A stretch of 6,056 bases of DNA from Gammaproteobacteria bacterium (GTDB lineage: Bacteria; Pseudomonadota; Gammaproteobacteria; Pseudomonadales; Azotimanducaceae). Position numbers and translations under genes: made by a program. The notes below the pieces were generated by a model, which saw only the letters and a list, made by a program, of their open reading frames with translations, was not told the origin of the DNA and did no database searches. Location of the stretch: the NCBI GenBank assembly GCA_003476445.1, contig DMUF01000005.1, positions 1 through 6,056 of the forward strand, written 5' to 3'. Below, in pieces: positions 1-5,709 of the stretch; the stretch's first letter is position 1; every line of letters begins with the position of its first letter.

Positions 1-1436
1 CCCGCAAGCACGACGGGCAGAAGCCCGAAGCGCCCAGGGGGGGGGGCCCCGGTCACCCCCCGCCACTCGCCACGCAGCACGCCGGACTCAAACTGCGGCA
101 GCCGCGCGCGCACGCGCCCCTCGGCGTCAACGATCGCCGTTACACCGTTGTTGGTCGCGCGCAGCAGCCAGCGACCGTTTTCAAGCGCCCGCATCTGCGC
201 CATTTCCAGGTGCTGCAACGGGCCGATGGTGCGCCCGAACCAGGTGTCGTTGGACACCGTGAGCAGCACGTCGGCATCGCGGGCCGATCGTCGCACCAGT
301 TCCGGGTAGACGATCTCGTAGCAGATGGCCATGGCGCCGCGAAGCCCGCGACCCAGATCGAGCGGTGGCACGTCACGGGGACCCGAGCTGAAGCCGGACA
401 TCGGCAAATCGAAGAACGCGATGAGACCGCGCAGCCAGGACTCGAGCGGCACGTACTCGCCAAACGGTACCAGGTGATGCTTGAGATAGCGGCCGTCGCC
501 AAGCCCGAGCACGCGCACGGCGTTGAAGTACTCCACCCCGCCGCCAGGACTCCGAGTCGCCCAGGGAATGCCGAAGATGAGCGTGGATCCAGCGGCGGTG
601 GCCTCCGCCTCGAGCGCATCCAGGAGCTCCGGAATCTCGTGCTCGAACGCGGTCACAGCGGCCTCAGGCCAGATCACAAGCCCGGCATCCCAGGCGCCAG
701 CCGTCAGATCACGATGGATCTCGACGATGCGTTCCCGCTCTCCGGCTTCCCATTTGAGCGACTGATCCACATTTCCCTGGACCAGTGCCACGCTCTGCAT
801 TGCACCCGGTGTCACCCACGCCAGCGGGGTGAGAAGCGCGCCCAGACCCCAGGGCAACAGAGCAAACGCCGCCAGCACCACGGCGCTCCGCCCGCGCGCA
901 GTGCCAAGGCGCACAAGCATCGCGACCGTGAGCGTGGTCGAGAGCACCGCCGCGAGGCTGACCAGAAACACGCCGCCCACCGGTGCAAAGCCACGCAGCA
1001 CGGTATCGAGATGGCCATGCCCGACGTAAAGCCACGGAAAACCCGTCAGTAGCCAGGTAAGCACCCATTCGGAGAACACGAACACCGCGGCAAACGACAA
1101 TGCGTCCACCATCACGTCACCCGAACGCAGGCGCACGAAAATGACGGCGTTCAGCACGGCAAAGCCGGCGACAAACGCAACGAACAGCGCGACAAGACCC
1201 AGTGCCAGCGGCGCCGGTGCCTGACCATACGTGTGGATGCTCACATACACCCAGGACGCACCAACGGCGTACTTGCCGACGCCGAACCACCAACCCAGCA
1301 ACCAGGCGCGACCGTTGCCGCGAACGAACGTCCAGAACCAGAGCCCCACGGCGAGCAGCCCGAGCGGCCAGAGGTTGAACGGGGCGAGTGAAAGCGGCAG
1401 CAGCGCGCCGGCGATGAGCGCAAGCAGGTAGGACAC
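1..1436 (-). CDS. lnt: Apolipoprotein N-acyltransferase (Lnt), partial at C-terminus
   Basis: Lnt is an inner-membrane enzyme that transfers an acyl chain from a phospholipid to the N-terminal cysteine of apolipoproteins, the last step of lipoprotein maturation. My translation is one uninterrupted frame of 478 codons. Residues 1-210 are mostly hydrophobic, consistent with several membrane helices, and include GFPWLYVGH (132-140). A nitrilase-like (CN hydrolase) domain starts near 222 with LVQGN. The catalytic triad is visible: E258 in WPEAA, K319 in YLKHHLVPFGEYVPL, and C372 in AICYE, matching E. coli E267, K335 and C387. LLTVSNDTWFG and NGRWLLRATNNG follow as expected. E. coli Lnt has about 512 residues, so only the last membrane helix should lie beyond the left edge. 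I chose the GTG at 1436, 10 bases after the corC stop, because it gives a normal hydrophobic N-terminus. No strong Shine-Dalgarno precedes it, so translational coupling to corC is likely. A run of ten C in the coding strand (37-46) is in frame. Confidence 0.96.
   Translation of the reverse strand, partial: MSYLLALIAGALLPLSLAPFNLWPLGLLAVGLWFWTFVRGNGRAWLLGWWFGVGKYAVGASWVYVSIHTYGQAPAPLALGLVALFVAFVAGFAVLNAVIFVRLRSGDVMVDALSFAAVFVFSEWVLTWLLTGFPWLYVGHGHLDTVLRGFAPVGGVFLVSLAAVLSTTLTVAMLVRLGTARGRSAVVLAAFALLPWGLGALLTPLAWVTPGAMQSVALVQGNVDQSLKWEAGERERIVEIHRDLTAGAWDAGLVIWPEAAVTAFEHEIPELLDALEAEATAAGSTLIFGIPWATRSPGGGVEYFNAVRVLGLGDGRYLKHHLVPFGEYVPLESWLRGLIAFFDLPMSGFSSGPRDVPPLDLGRGLRGAMAICYEIVYPELVRRSARDADVLLTVSNDTWFGRTIGPLQHLEMAQMRALENGRWLLRATNNGVTAIVDAEGRVRARLPQFESGVLRGEWRGVTGAPPPGRFGLLPVVLA
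37..46. repeat. Homopolymer of ten G (ten C in the lnt coding strand)
   Basis: Ten consecutive G on the plus strand are followed by four C. On the lnt strand they encode part of Gly-Ala-Pro-Pro-Pro-Gly. Reading with exactly ten gives VTGAPPPGRFG, which aligns without a gap to the usual VTGxTPYxRxG segment of Lnt, so the length seen is the in-frame one. Confidence 0.9.
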
Positions 1437-1446
1437 GGGGCGGCGC

Positions 1447-2283
1447 TCAGCCGCCGAGACGCCGCACCTGCAACAGGCGCAGCCGGCGGGAATCAGCGCT
1501 CATCACCCGGAACCGAAAGCCGCCCAGATCGATGGAGCGACCACGCGGCGGCAGCTCGCCAAACGACTTGAGCACGAGTCCGCCCACGGTATCGAACTCG
1601 GTTTCGTCGAGCGCGACCCGGAAATAGGCGTTGAAATCCTCGAGCGGGGTATCAGCCTTCACGTTGAAGGTATCGGCGTCCATCTGCCGAATGCCGTTCT
1701 CACCATCGACATCATGCTCGTCCTCGATCTCACCGACGATCTGCTCGAGCACATCCTCGATGGTGATGATGCCGGCCACGTGACCGTACTCGTCCACCAC
1801 GATCGCCATGTGGTTGCGCGCGTTGCGGAAATCCTGCAACAGGACATTGAGGCGCTTGCTTTCCGGGATGACCGTGGCGGGGCGGATATAGTCTTTGATG
1901 TCGAACGGAACCGCTTCACCCCGCAGGGCGAGCGGCAGAAGATCCTTCGCATGCAGCACGCCGCGCACGTCGTCGAGCTCATCACCGACCACCGGATAGC
2001 GGGAATGCTGGGCGCTGATAATGACGGGCAGCAGCTCCTCGAGCGGGGCACCCATTGGCAGCGTCACCATCCGCGAGCGCGGAATCATGATGTCCCGCGC
2101 GCGCAGGTCCGCCACCTGCAGCGCCCCATGAATGATATTCAGCGCTTCGGCGTCCATGATCTGGCGGGCAGCGGCATCGCGCAGTATCGCCATCAGATCG
2201 TCCCGATCCTCGGGCTCGTCGCCGAACAGATCGGCAATCCATTCCCTGAGCGAGCGGCGGGAAGCACCGTTGCCCTCGCTCAT
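1447..2283 (-). CDS. corC: CBS-domain CorC/HlyC family protein (CorC/YbeX)
   Basis: The 278-residue protein matches CorC/YbeX, a cytosolic protein linked by genetics to magnesium and cobalt efflux with CorA and, more recently, to ribosome and heat-stress physiology; its biochemical role is not settled. The acidic N-terminus (residues 1-40, with REWIADLFGDEPEDRDDL) is typical. CBS domain 1 covers about residues 63-120 (RDIMIPRSRMVTL, SRYPVVGDELDDVRGVLHAKDLL). CBS domain 2 covers about 134-192 (MAIVVDEYGHVAGIITIEDVLE). The C-terminal CorC/HlyC transporter-associated domain covers about 203-276 (DETEFDTVGGLVL, GELPPRG). There is no N-terminal DUF21 membrane domain, which separates it from the larger HlyC/CorB-type proteins. 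The ATG at 2283 overlaps the ybeY stop as ATGA and has a good GGAGAA ribosome site 6 bases upstream. An upstream in-frame extension to 2430 lies inside ybeY and has an arginine-rich, non-family sequence, so I rejected it. Confidence 0.95.
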   Translation of the reverse strand: MSEGNGASRRSLREWIADLFGDEPEDRDDLMAILRDAAARQIMDAEALNIIHGALQVADLRARDIMIPRSRMVTLPMGAPLEELLPVIISAQHSRYPVVGDELDDVRGVLHAKDLLPLALRGEAVPFDIKDYIRPATVIPESKRLNVLLQDFRNARNHMAIVVDEYGHVAGIITIEDVLEQIVGEIEDEHDVDGENGIRQMDADTFNVKADTPLEDFNAYFRVALDETEFDTVGGLVLKSFGELPPRGRSIDLGGFRFRVMSADSRRLRLLQVRRLGG

Positions 2284-2810
2284 GTTGCGTTCTCCGCGGC
2301 ATACGGGTCGGCAACGCCGAAGCGCGCGAGCACGCCGCGCTCCAGGTGTTCGAACTGATCGGCTTCCGCCGCGTCCTGATGATCGTAGCCGAGCAGATGA
2401 AGTACCCCGTGCACCACCAGATGGGCGCAATGGTCGGCAACGGCCTTGCCCTGGTCTCGCGCCTCGCGCGCCACGAGCGGTGCCGCAATCACCAGATCGC
2501 CCCAGACCCGCAGCTCGGGCAGGTCGATCTCGGCGGGAAAACTGAGCACATTGGTCGGACCTTCCTTACCACGGTACGCCGCATTGAGCGCGGCCGACTC
2601 TTCGTCATCGACAAATCGAACGCAGACCGCGCCCGGCCCTGCAGGCTCCGCATTGGACCGAGCGACTGCCTCCGCGGACGGCGCCGTGGCCAGCACCGCC
2701 GCCACCCAGGCCGTGACCTCGTCATCGGGGGGCGTCGCCGCCCCAGTGGCGTGCTGGATCTCGATATCCGCTCGCACGCCCTCGTCTATGACCGATGCGT
2801 CCAACGACAT
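2280..2810 (-). CDS. ybeY: Endoribonuclease/rRNA maturation factor YbeY
   Basis: YbeY is a zinc-dependent, single-strand-specific endoribonuclease involved in 16S rRNA 3'-end maturation, 70S ribosome quality control and stress tolerance. Numbered from the ATG at 2810 (176 residues), the metal site is H134-x3-H138-x5-H144 in HGVLHLLGYDH. The conserved arginine is R80 in AAYRGKEGPTNVLSFP, and GDLVIAAPLVAREARDQGK matches the family. The C-terminus, GVADPYAAEN, also matches. The protein is longer than E. coli YbeY (155 residues) because of about 8 extra N-terminal residues and an Ala/Pro-rich insertion near residues 40-60. The ATG lies 2 bases after the phoH stop, and the minus strand has GGGA 6 bases upstream. 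A TTG at 2816 is in frame and would overlap the phoH stop, but it would abut GGGA directly, so I prefer the ATG. The gene overlaps corC by 4 bases. Confidence 0.95.
   Translation of the reverse strand: MSLDASVIDEGVRADIEIQHATGAATPPDDEVTAWVAAVLATAPSAEAVARSNAEPAGPGAVCVRFVDDEESAALNAAYRGKEGPTNVLSFPAEIDLPELRVWGDLVIAAPLVAREARDQGKAVADHCAHLVVHGVLHLLGYDHQDAAEADQFEHLERGVLARFGVADPYAAENAT
2290..2295 (-). promoter_or_regulatory. Ribosome binding site of corC
   Basis: The minus strand reads GGAGAA, 6 bases before the ATG at 2283. It lies inside the 3' end of ybeY and fixes the corC start at the ATGA overlap rather than at the far-upstream in-frame start. Confidence 0.75.
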
Positions 2811-2812
2811 GA

Positions 2813-3817
2813 TCAATCCCGCCCCGCCGCCGTTTCATCCTGATATGCCGCATAGGCTTCGACGATCTTCTGCACCAGCGGATGCCGGACCACATCCCGG
2901 GAGCTGAAGTGGGTGAAATGAATCCCCTCCACACCATTCAGCACATCACGCACGTTGATCAGACCCGAGCGCTGGCCGCGCGGCAGGTCGATCTGCGTGA
3001 TGTCACCCGTGATCACGGCGGTAGACCCAAAGCCGATCCGGGTCAGAAACATCTTCATCTGCTCGACGGTCGTGTTCTGACTTTCGTCGAGGATGATGAA
3101 TGCGTTGTTAAGCGTTCGCCCGCGCATGTAGGCGAGCGGGGCGATCTCGATCACGTTGCGCTCGATGAGCTTGGCGACGCGATCAACGCCCAGCATTTCC
3201 CACAGCGCGTCGTAGAGCGGGCGTAAATAGGGGTCGATCTTCTGCGCCAGATCTCCGGGCAGAAATCCCAGCTTTTCGCCTGCCTCAACCGCGGGACGCA
3301 CCAGCAGAATCCGGGCCACACGCTGCGTCTCGAGCGCCTCCACGGCGCAGGCAACAGCCAGATAGGTCTTGCCCGTGCCTGCCGGTCCGATTCCGAAATT
3401 CACATCGTGGGAACGAATCGCGCGCACGTAGCTCGCCTGATTGACGCCGCGTGGCATCACCGACTTGCGGCCGGCCCGGATCACGAGTTCCTGGGGAGGC
3501 GCGGGCTCCGTCGCGAGCAATGCGTCCACACCGGACTCCTGTAGCAGTAAGTGCACCTCGTCCGGCTCCACCGCGTCGCGCCCGTCGGTCATGCGATACA
3601 GCTGGTTGAGCACGGCGGTAGCCGGACGCAGCCGGCTCTCGGGACCCGCAATCTGGAACACGTTCCCACGATGGCGAATGTGGACGCCCAGGCGGCGCTC
3701 GAGGTGTTTCAGGTTTTCCTGCAGCGGTCCGCACAAGACGGACAGACGCTCGGCGTTATCGGGGATCAGTGTGACGGTGGTGGTCATGGCCACCACGCGC
3801 GAAGGGTCGTCGCTCAA
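2813..3817 (-). CDS. phoH: PhoH-family P-loop ATPase (YbeZ)
   Basis: This is a PhoH/YbeZ-type ATPase, a cytosolic P-loop NTPase encoded next to ybeY in many bacteria and thought to act with it in RNA metabolism; PhoH proteins are proposed to have helicase-like activity. Of 334 residues, roughly 15-115 form the N-terminal region typical of YbeZ (PDNAERLSVLCGPLQENLKH). The ATPase domain spans about 120-325. Walker A is GPAGTGKT (144-151), Walker B is FIILDESQN with D244-E245, and TGDITQIDLP (270-279) follows. The motif RPAVEAGEKLGFLPGDL (174-190) is characteristic. The start is uncertain. I use the TTG at 3817 because GGGAG lies 5 bases upstream (3823-3827), but the ATG at 3787 would give an N-terminus (MTTTVTLIPDNAERL) that aligns well with E. 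coli YbeZ and lacks a clear ribosome site. The product is certain, the first 10 residues are not. Confidence 0.94.
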   Translation of the reverse strand: MSDDPSRVVAMTTTVTLIPDNAERLSVLCGPLQENLKHLERRLGVHIRHRGNVFQIAGPESRLRPATAVLNQLYRMTDGRDAVEPDEVHLLLQESGVDALLATEPAPPQELVIRAGRKSVMPRGVNQASYVRAIRSHDVNFGIGPAGTGKTYLAVACAVEALETQRVARILLVRPAVEAGEKLGFLPGDLAQKIDPYLRPLYDALWEMLGVDRVAKLIERNVIEIAPLAYMRGRTLNNAFIILDESQNTTVEQMKMFLTRIGFGSTAVITGDITQIDLPRGQRSGLINVRDVLNGVEGIHFTHFSSRDVVRHPLVQKIVEAYAAYQDETAAGRD

Positions 3818-3872
3818 ACGGGCTCCCGGAGGGGACTACTGATGGAGCATAGCAGCGGGCGGGGACAACGTG
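3818..3872 (-). other. miaB-phoH intergenic gap with phoH ribosome site
   Basis: This 55-base gap is the only real spacer inside the minus-strand operon. It contains the GGGAG (3823-3827) that supports the TTG start of phoH. I see no GC-rich stem followed by a T tract, so no intrinsic terminator, and no pair of promoter hexamers at acceptable spacing. Read-through from miaB into phoH is therefore the simplest reading. Confidence 0.55.
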
Positions 3873-5237
3873 TCAATGCGCGATCCGGCGCGCCGCCGCG
3901 TCATCAACCCACGTGCCGCGCAGGGAATTGCTCCGGGCAGCGTCAATGGTCACCCAGGCAAAATCGCCAATGAGGGCGGTTGAACCGGCGAAATTCACTA
4001 CGCGGTTGTTCTCCGTTCGGCCAGCGAGTTCCCCGCGCCCGAGTTTGTCCGGCCCGGTGACCAGCACGCGCTGCCGCGAGCCCACCATGGCCGCCGAGAT
4101 AGCGTCGGCCTGAGCGCGAATCAGCGCCTGCAACTCGGTAAGACGGGCTTCCTTCTCCGATTGCGACACCGGGTCAGGCAGGCCAGCCGCCGGCGTACCC
4201 GGGCGCGCGCTGAAGACAAAACTGAACGAATGGTCGAAACCCACCGTTCTGATGAGATCGAGCGTAGCGGCAAAGTCTTCTTCGGTTTCCCCCGGAAAGC
4301 CGATGATGAAGTCGGAAGAGAGGCTCAGCTGCGGGCGCACCGCGCGCAGCGCCGCGATCTTGGCCACATAGTCAGCCGCCGTATGCCCGCGCTTCATGGC
4401 GGCGAGAATCCGATCCGAGCCCGACTGGACCGGCAGATGCAGATGGTCGACGAGCTTCGGCACGTCTCGAAACGCCTCGATCAGCGCGTCGGAGAACTCC
4501 ACCGGATGGGACGTGGTGAACCGGATCCGCTCGATGCCCTCGACTTCCGCCACGTAGTGGATGAGCTCGGCAAGGTCGGCACGGTCATCGTCGATAGTGC
4601 CGCGATAGGCATTCACGTTCTGGCCGAGCAGATTTACTTCGCGCACACCCTGGCGCGCGAGCGCAACGATCTCGCGCATCACGTCGGCTACCGGGCGGCT
4701 GACCTCCCTGCCGCGGGTATAGGGCACGACACAGAACGTGCAGTACTTGCTGCAACCTTCCATGATCGAAACGAAAGCGCTCGGACCTTCCGCGCGGGGC
4801 GCGGGCAGGCGATCGAACTTCTCAATCTCGGGAAAGCTGATATCGACGAGCGGCACGCGCCGCGCCTCGGGCGTTGTCGAGCGCGCCGCGTCGATCATCT
4901 CGGGCAGACGGTGCAGCGTCTGCGGACCGAACACGAGATCAACGTACGGCGCCCGCCGCTTGATGCCCGCACCTTCCTGACTCGCGACACACCCGCCCAC
5001 CCCGATCAGAAGCTCTGGCCGCGCAGCCTTGAGTTCGCGCCAGCGCCCCAGCTGGTGAAACACCTTTTCCTGCGCCTTCTCCCGAATGGAACAGGTATTG
5101 AGCAGGATCAGATCCGCCTCTTCCGGCGCATCCACGAGTTCATAGTCGTGGCTGTCCGCGAGCAGACCCGCCATCTGAGCCGAGTCATACTCGTTCATCT
5201 GACAGCCATGGGTGCGGATGAACAACTTCTTGCGCAC
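3873..5237 (-). CDS. miaB: tRNA-2-methylthio-N6-dimethylallyladenosine synthase MiaB
   Basis: MiaB is a radical-SAM enzyme with two [4Fe-4S] clusters that methylthiolates N6-isopentenyl-adenosine at position 37 of tRNAs reading UNN codons, improving codon-anticodon pairing and frame maintenance. The 454-residue protein has the full three-domain layout. The N-terminal MTTase domain (about 3-125) carries cluster-binding C12 (HGCQMNEYDS), C49 (NTCSIREKA) and C83 (GGCVASQEG). The radical-SAM domain (about 150-380) has the CxxxCxxC motif at C162, C166 and C169 (EGCSKYCTFC), followed by LLGQNVNAY, LHLPVQSGSD and DFIIGFPGETEEDF. A TRAM RNA-binding domain (about 382-445) ends the protein. GCQMNEYDS and CSIREKA favour MiaB over the related ribosomal protein S12 enzyme RimO. 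The GTG start at 5237 gives MRKKLFI, which aligns with the E. coli N-terminus, and the minus strand has GGGGA 9 bases upstream. It is the first gene of the minus-strand operon, 55 bases before phoH. Confidence 0.97.
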   Translation of the reverse strand: MRKKLFIRTHGCQMNEYDSAQMAGLLADSHDYELVDAPEEADLILLNTCSIREKAQEKVFHQLGRWRELKAARPELLIGVGGCVASQEGAGIKRRAPYVDLVFGPQTLHRLPEMIDAARSTTPEARRVPLVDISFPEIEKFDRLPAPRAEGPSAFVSIMEGCSKYCTFCVVPYTRGREVSRPVADVMREIVALARQGVREVNLLGQNVNAYRGTIDDDRADLAELIHYVAEVEGIERIRFTTSHPVEFSDALIEAFRDVPKLVDHLHLPVQSGSDRILAAMKRGHTAADYVAKIAALRAVRPQLSLSSDFIIGFPGETEEDFAATLDLIRTVGFDHSFSFVFSARPGTPAAGLPDPVSQSEKEARLTELQALIRAQADAISAAMVGSRQRVLVTGPDKLGRGELAGRTENNRVVNFAGSTALIGDFAWVTIDAARSNSLRGTWVDDAAARRIAH

Positions 5238-5284
5238 GGGTACGAATCCCCAGATAGTGAGCGTCCGACTTTCACCGGTCGCCC

Positions 5285-5290
5285 ATTATA
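5285..5290 (-). promoter_or_regulatory. Putative -10 element for the miaB operon
   Basis: The minus strand reads TATAAT, a perfect sigma-70-type -10 hexamer, in the most AT-rich spot of the window. Transcription would begin near 5278 and give a leader of about 40 bases before the miaB GTG at 5237. The hexamers at 16 to 18 base spacing (around 5307-5314) match the -35 consensus poorly, and there is no TGn extension. It may need an activator or upstream AT-rich contacts. The location between divergent genes makes the call likely but unproven. Confidence 0.55.
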
Positions 5291-5292
5291 GT
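5287..5292 (+). promoter_or_regulatory. Possible -10 element for the DUF1820 gene
   Basis: The plus strand reads TATAGT, five of six matches to the -10 consensus, lying on top of the minus-strand TATAAT. A start near 5299 would leave a leader of about 64 bases before the ATG at 5363. No good -35 is found at 16 to 18 bases (around 5263-5270). An alternative is the TTGAAA at 5296-5301 as a -35, but the bases 17 downstream match a -10 poorly. The plus-strand promoter is therefore tentative. Confidence 0.3.
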
Positions 5293-5351
5293 GGGTTGAA
5301 ATTTAGCGGCGCACCCCGAAACAAGGTGTGCTGTTGACCGAGCTACATCGC

Positions 5352-5356
5352 AGGTG
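5352..5356 (+). promoter_or_regulatory. Ribosome binding site of the DUF1820 gene
   Basis: AGGTG is followed by 6 bases (ACCACC) and the ATG at 5363. This decides the start: the in-frame GTG at 5354 falls within this Shine-Dalgarno sequence and is unlikely to be used. Confidence 0.7.
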
Positions 5357-5362
5357 ACCACC

Positions 5363-5698
5363 ATGTCCGACAATCCGCGCGAAATGTTCCGAGTGCTGTT
5401 CCATAACCAGGGACAGGTTTACGAGGTCTATGCGCGGGGCATATTCCAGAGTGACCTGTACGGCTTCGTGGAGATCGAAGACTACGTCTTCGGCAGCCGC
5501 AGCCAGCTGCTCGTCGACCCGAGCGAAGATCGTCTGCGCAAGGAATTCGAGGGCGTTCAGCGCAGCTTCATTCCCATGCACGCCATCATCCGTATCGACG
5601 AAGTCGAAAAGGAAGGCATCGCAAAGATCACGGACAGCAAGGGTGGCAACGTCACGCCGTTTCCCCTGCCCATGCCGGGTGATCGCGGTCGGCACTGA
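5363..5698 (+). CDS. DUF1820 family protein of unknown function
   Basis: This 111-residue protein belongs, by recognisable sequence, to the DUF1820 family of small proteins found mainly in gammaproteobacteria. Family-like stretches are FRVLFHNQGQVYEVYARGI (9-27), QSDLYGFVEIEDYVFG (29-44), LLVDPSEDRLRKEFEGVQRS (49-68), FIPMHAIIRIDEVEKEG (69-85) and the proline-rich tail TPFPLPMPG (98-106). It has no signal peptide and no membrane segment, so it should be cytosolic. The length is about normal for the family, so it looks intact. The function is not known to me. Segments such as FRVLF, HAIIRIDEV and AKIT look like short beta strands, but no catalytic motif is evident. It is divergent from miaB, and a small gene of this family beside miaB is an arrangement I recall from pseudomonads, hinting at an RNA- or translation-linked role; that is inference only. 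Confidence 0.88.
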   Translation: MSDNPREMFRVLFHNQGQVYEVYARGIFQSDLYGFVEIEDYVFGSRSQLLVDPSEDRLRKEFEGVQRSFIPMHAIIRIDEVEKEGIAKITDSKGGNVTPFPLPMPGDRGRH

Positions 5699-5709
5699 GA
5701 CCTGCGCTG

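Noticed and set aside
210..1052. A 280-codon plus-strand open frame opposite lnt
   Set aside because: Its sequence is rich in Arg, His and Gln with no family resemblance, and the opposite strand carries a complete set of Lnt catalytic motifs. It is a typical high-GC antisense shadow.
1..1436. Possible frameshifts or pseudogene state of lnt
   Set aside because: Codon-by-codon translation of the minus strand from 1436 to the edge is continuous, with all three catalytic residues and family motifs in one frame.
1714..2358. A 214-codon plus-strand open frame opposite corC and the end of ybeY
   Set aside because: No domain resemblance; it is antisense to the conserved CBS domains.
2284..2430. N-terminal extension of corC to an upstream start at 2430
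   Set aside because: The extra 49 residues are Arg/Gly/Ser-rich and out of frame with ybeY's real coding sequence, while the ATG at 2283 has a good ribosome site and family-like length.
3818..3872. Internal promoter before phoH (TTGTCC and TATGCT on the minus strand)
   Set aside because: The two hexamers are only about 11 bases apart, too short for a sigma-70 promoter, and each matches its consensus imperfectly.
4161..5291. A 376-codon plus-strand open frame opposite miaB
   Set aside because: Low-complexity Arg/His-rich translation with no recognisable domain, fully antisense to an intact MiaB and crossing its promoter region.
5334..5339. TTGACC as a -35 box for the DUF1820 gene
   Set aside because: At 17 bases spacing the -10 would fall at the ribosome site and start codon, with no match to the consensus.
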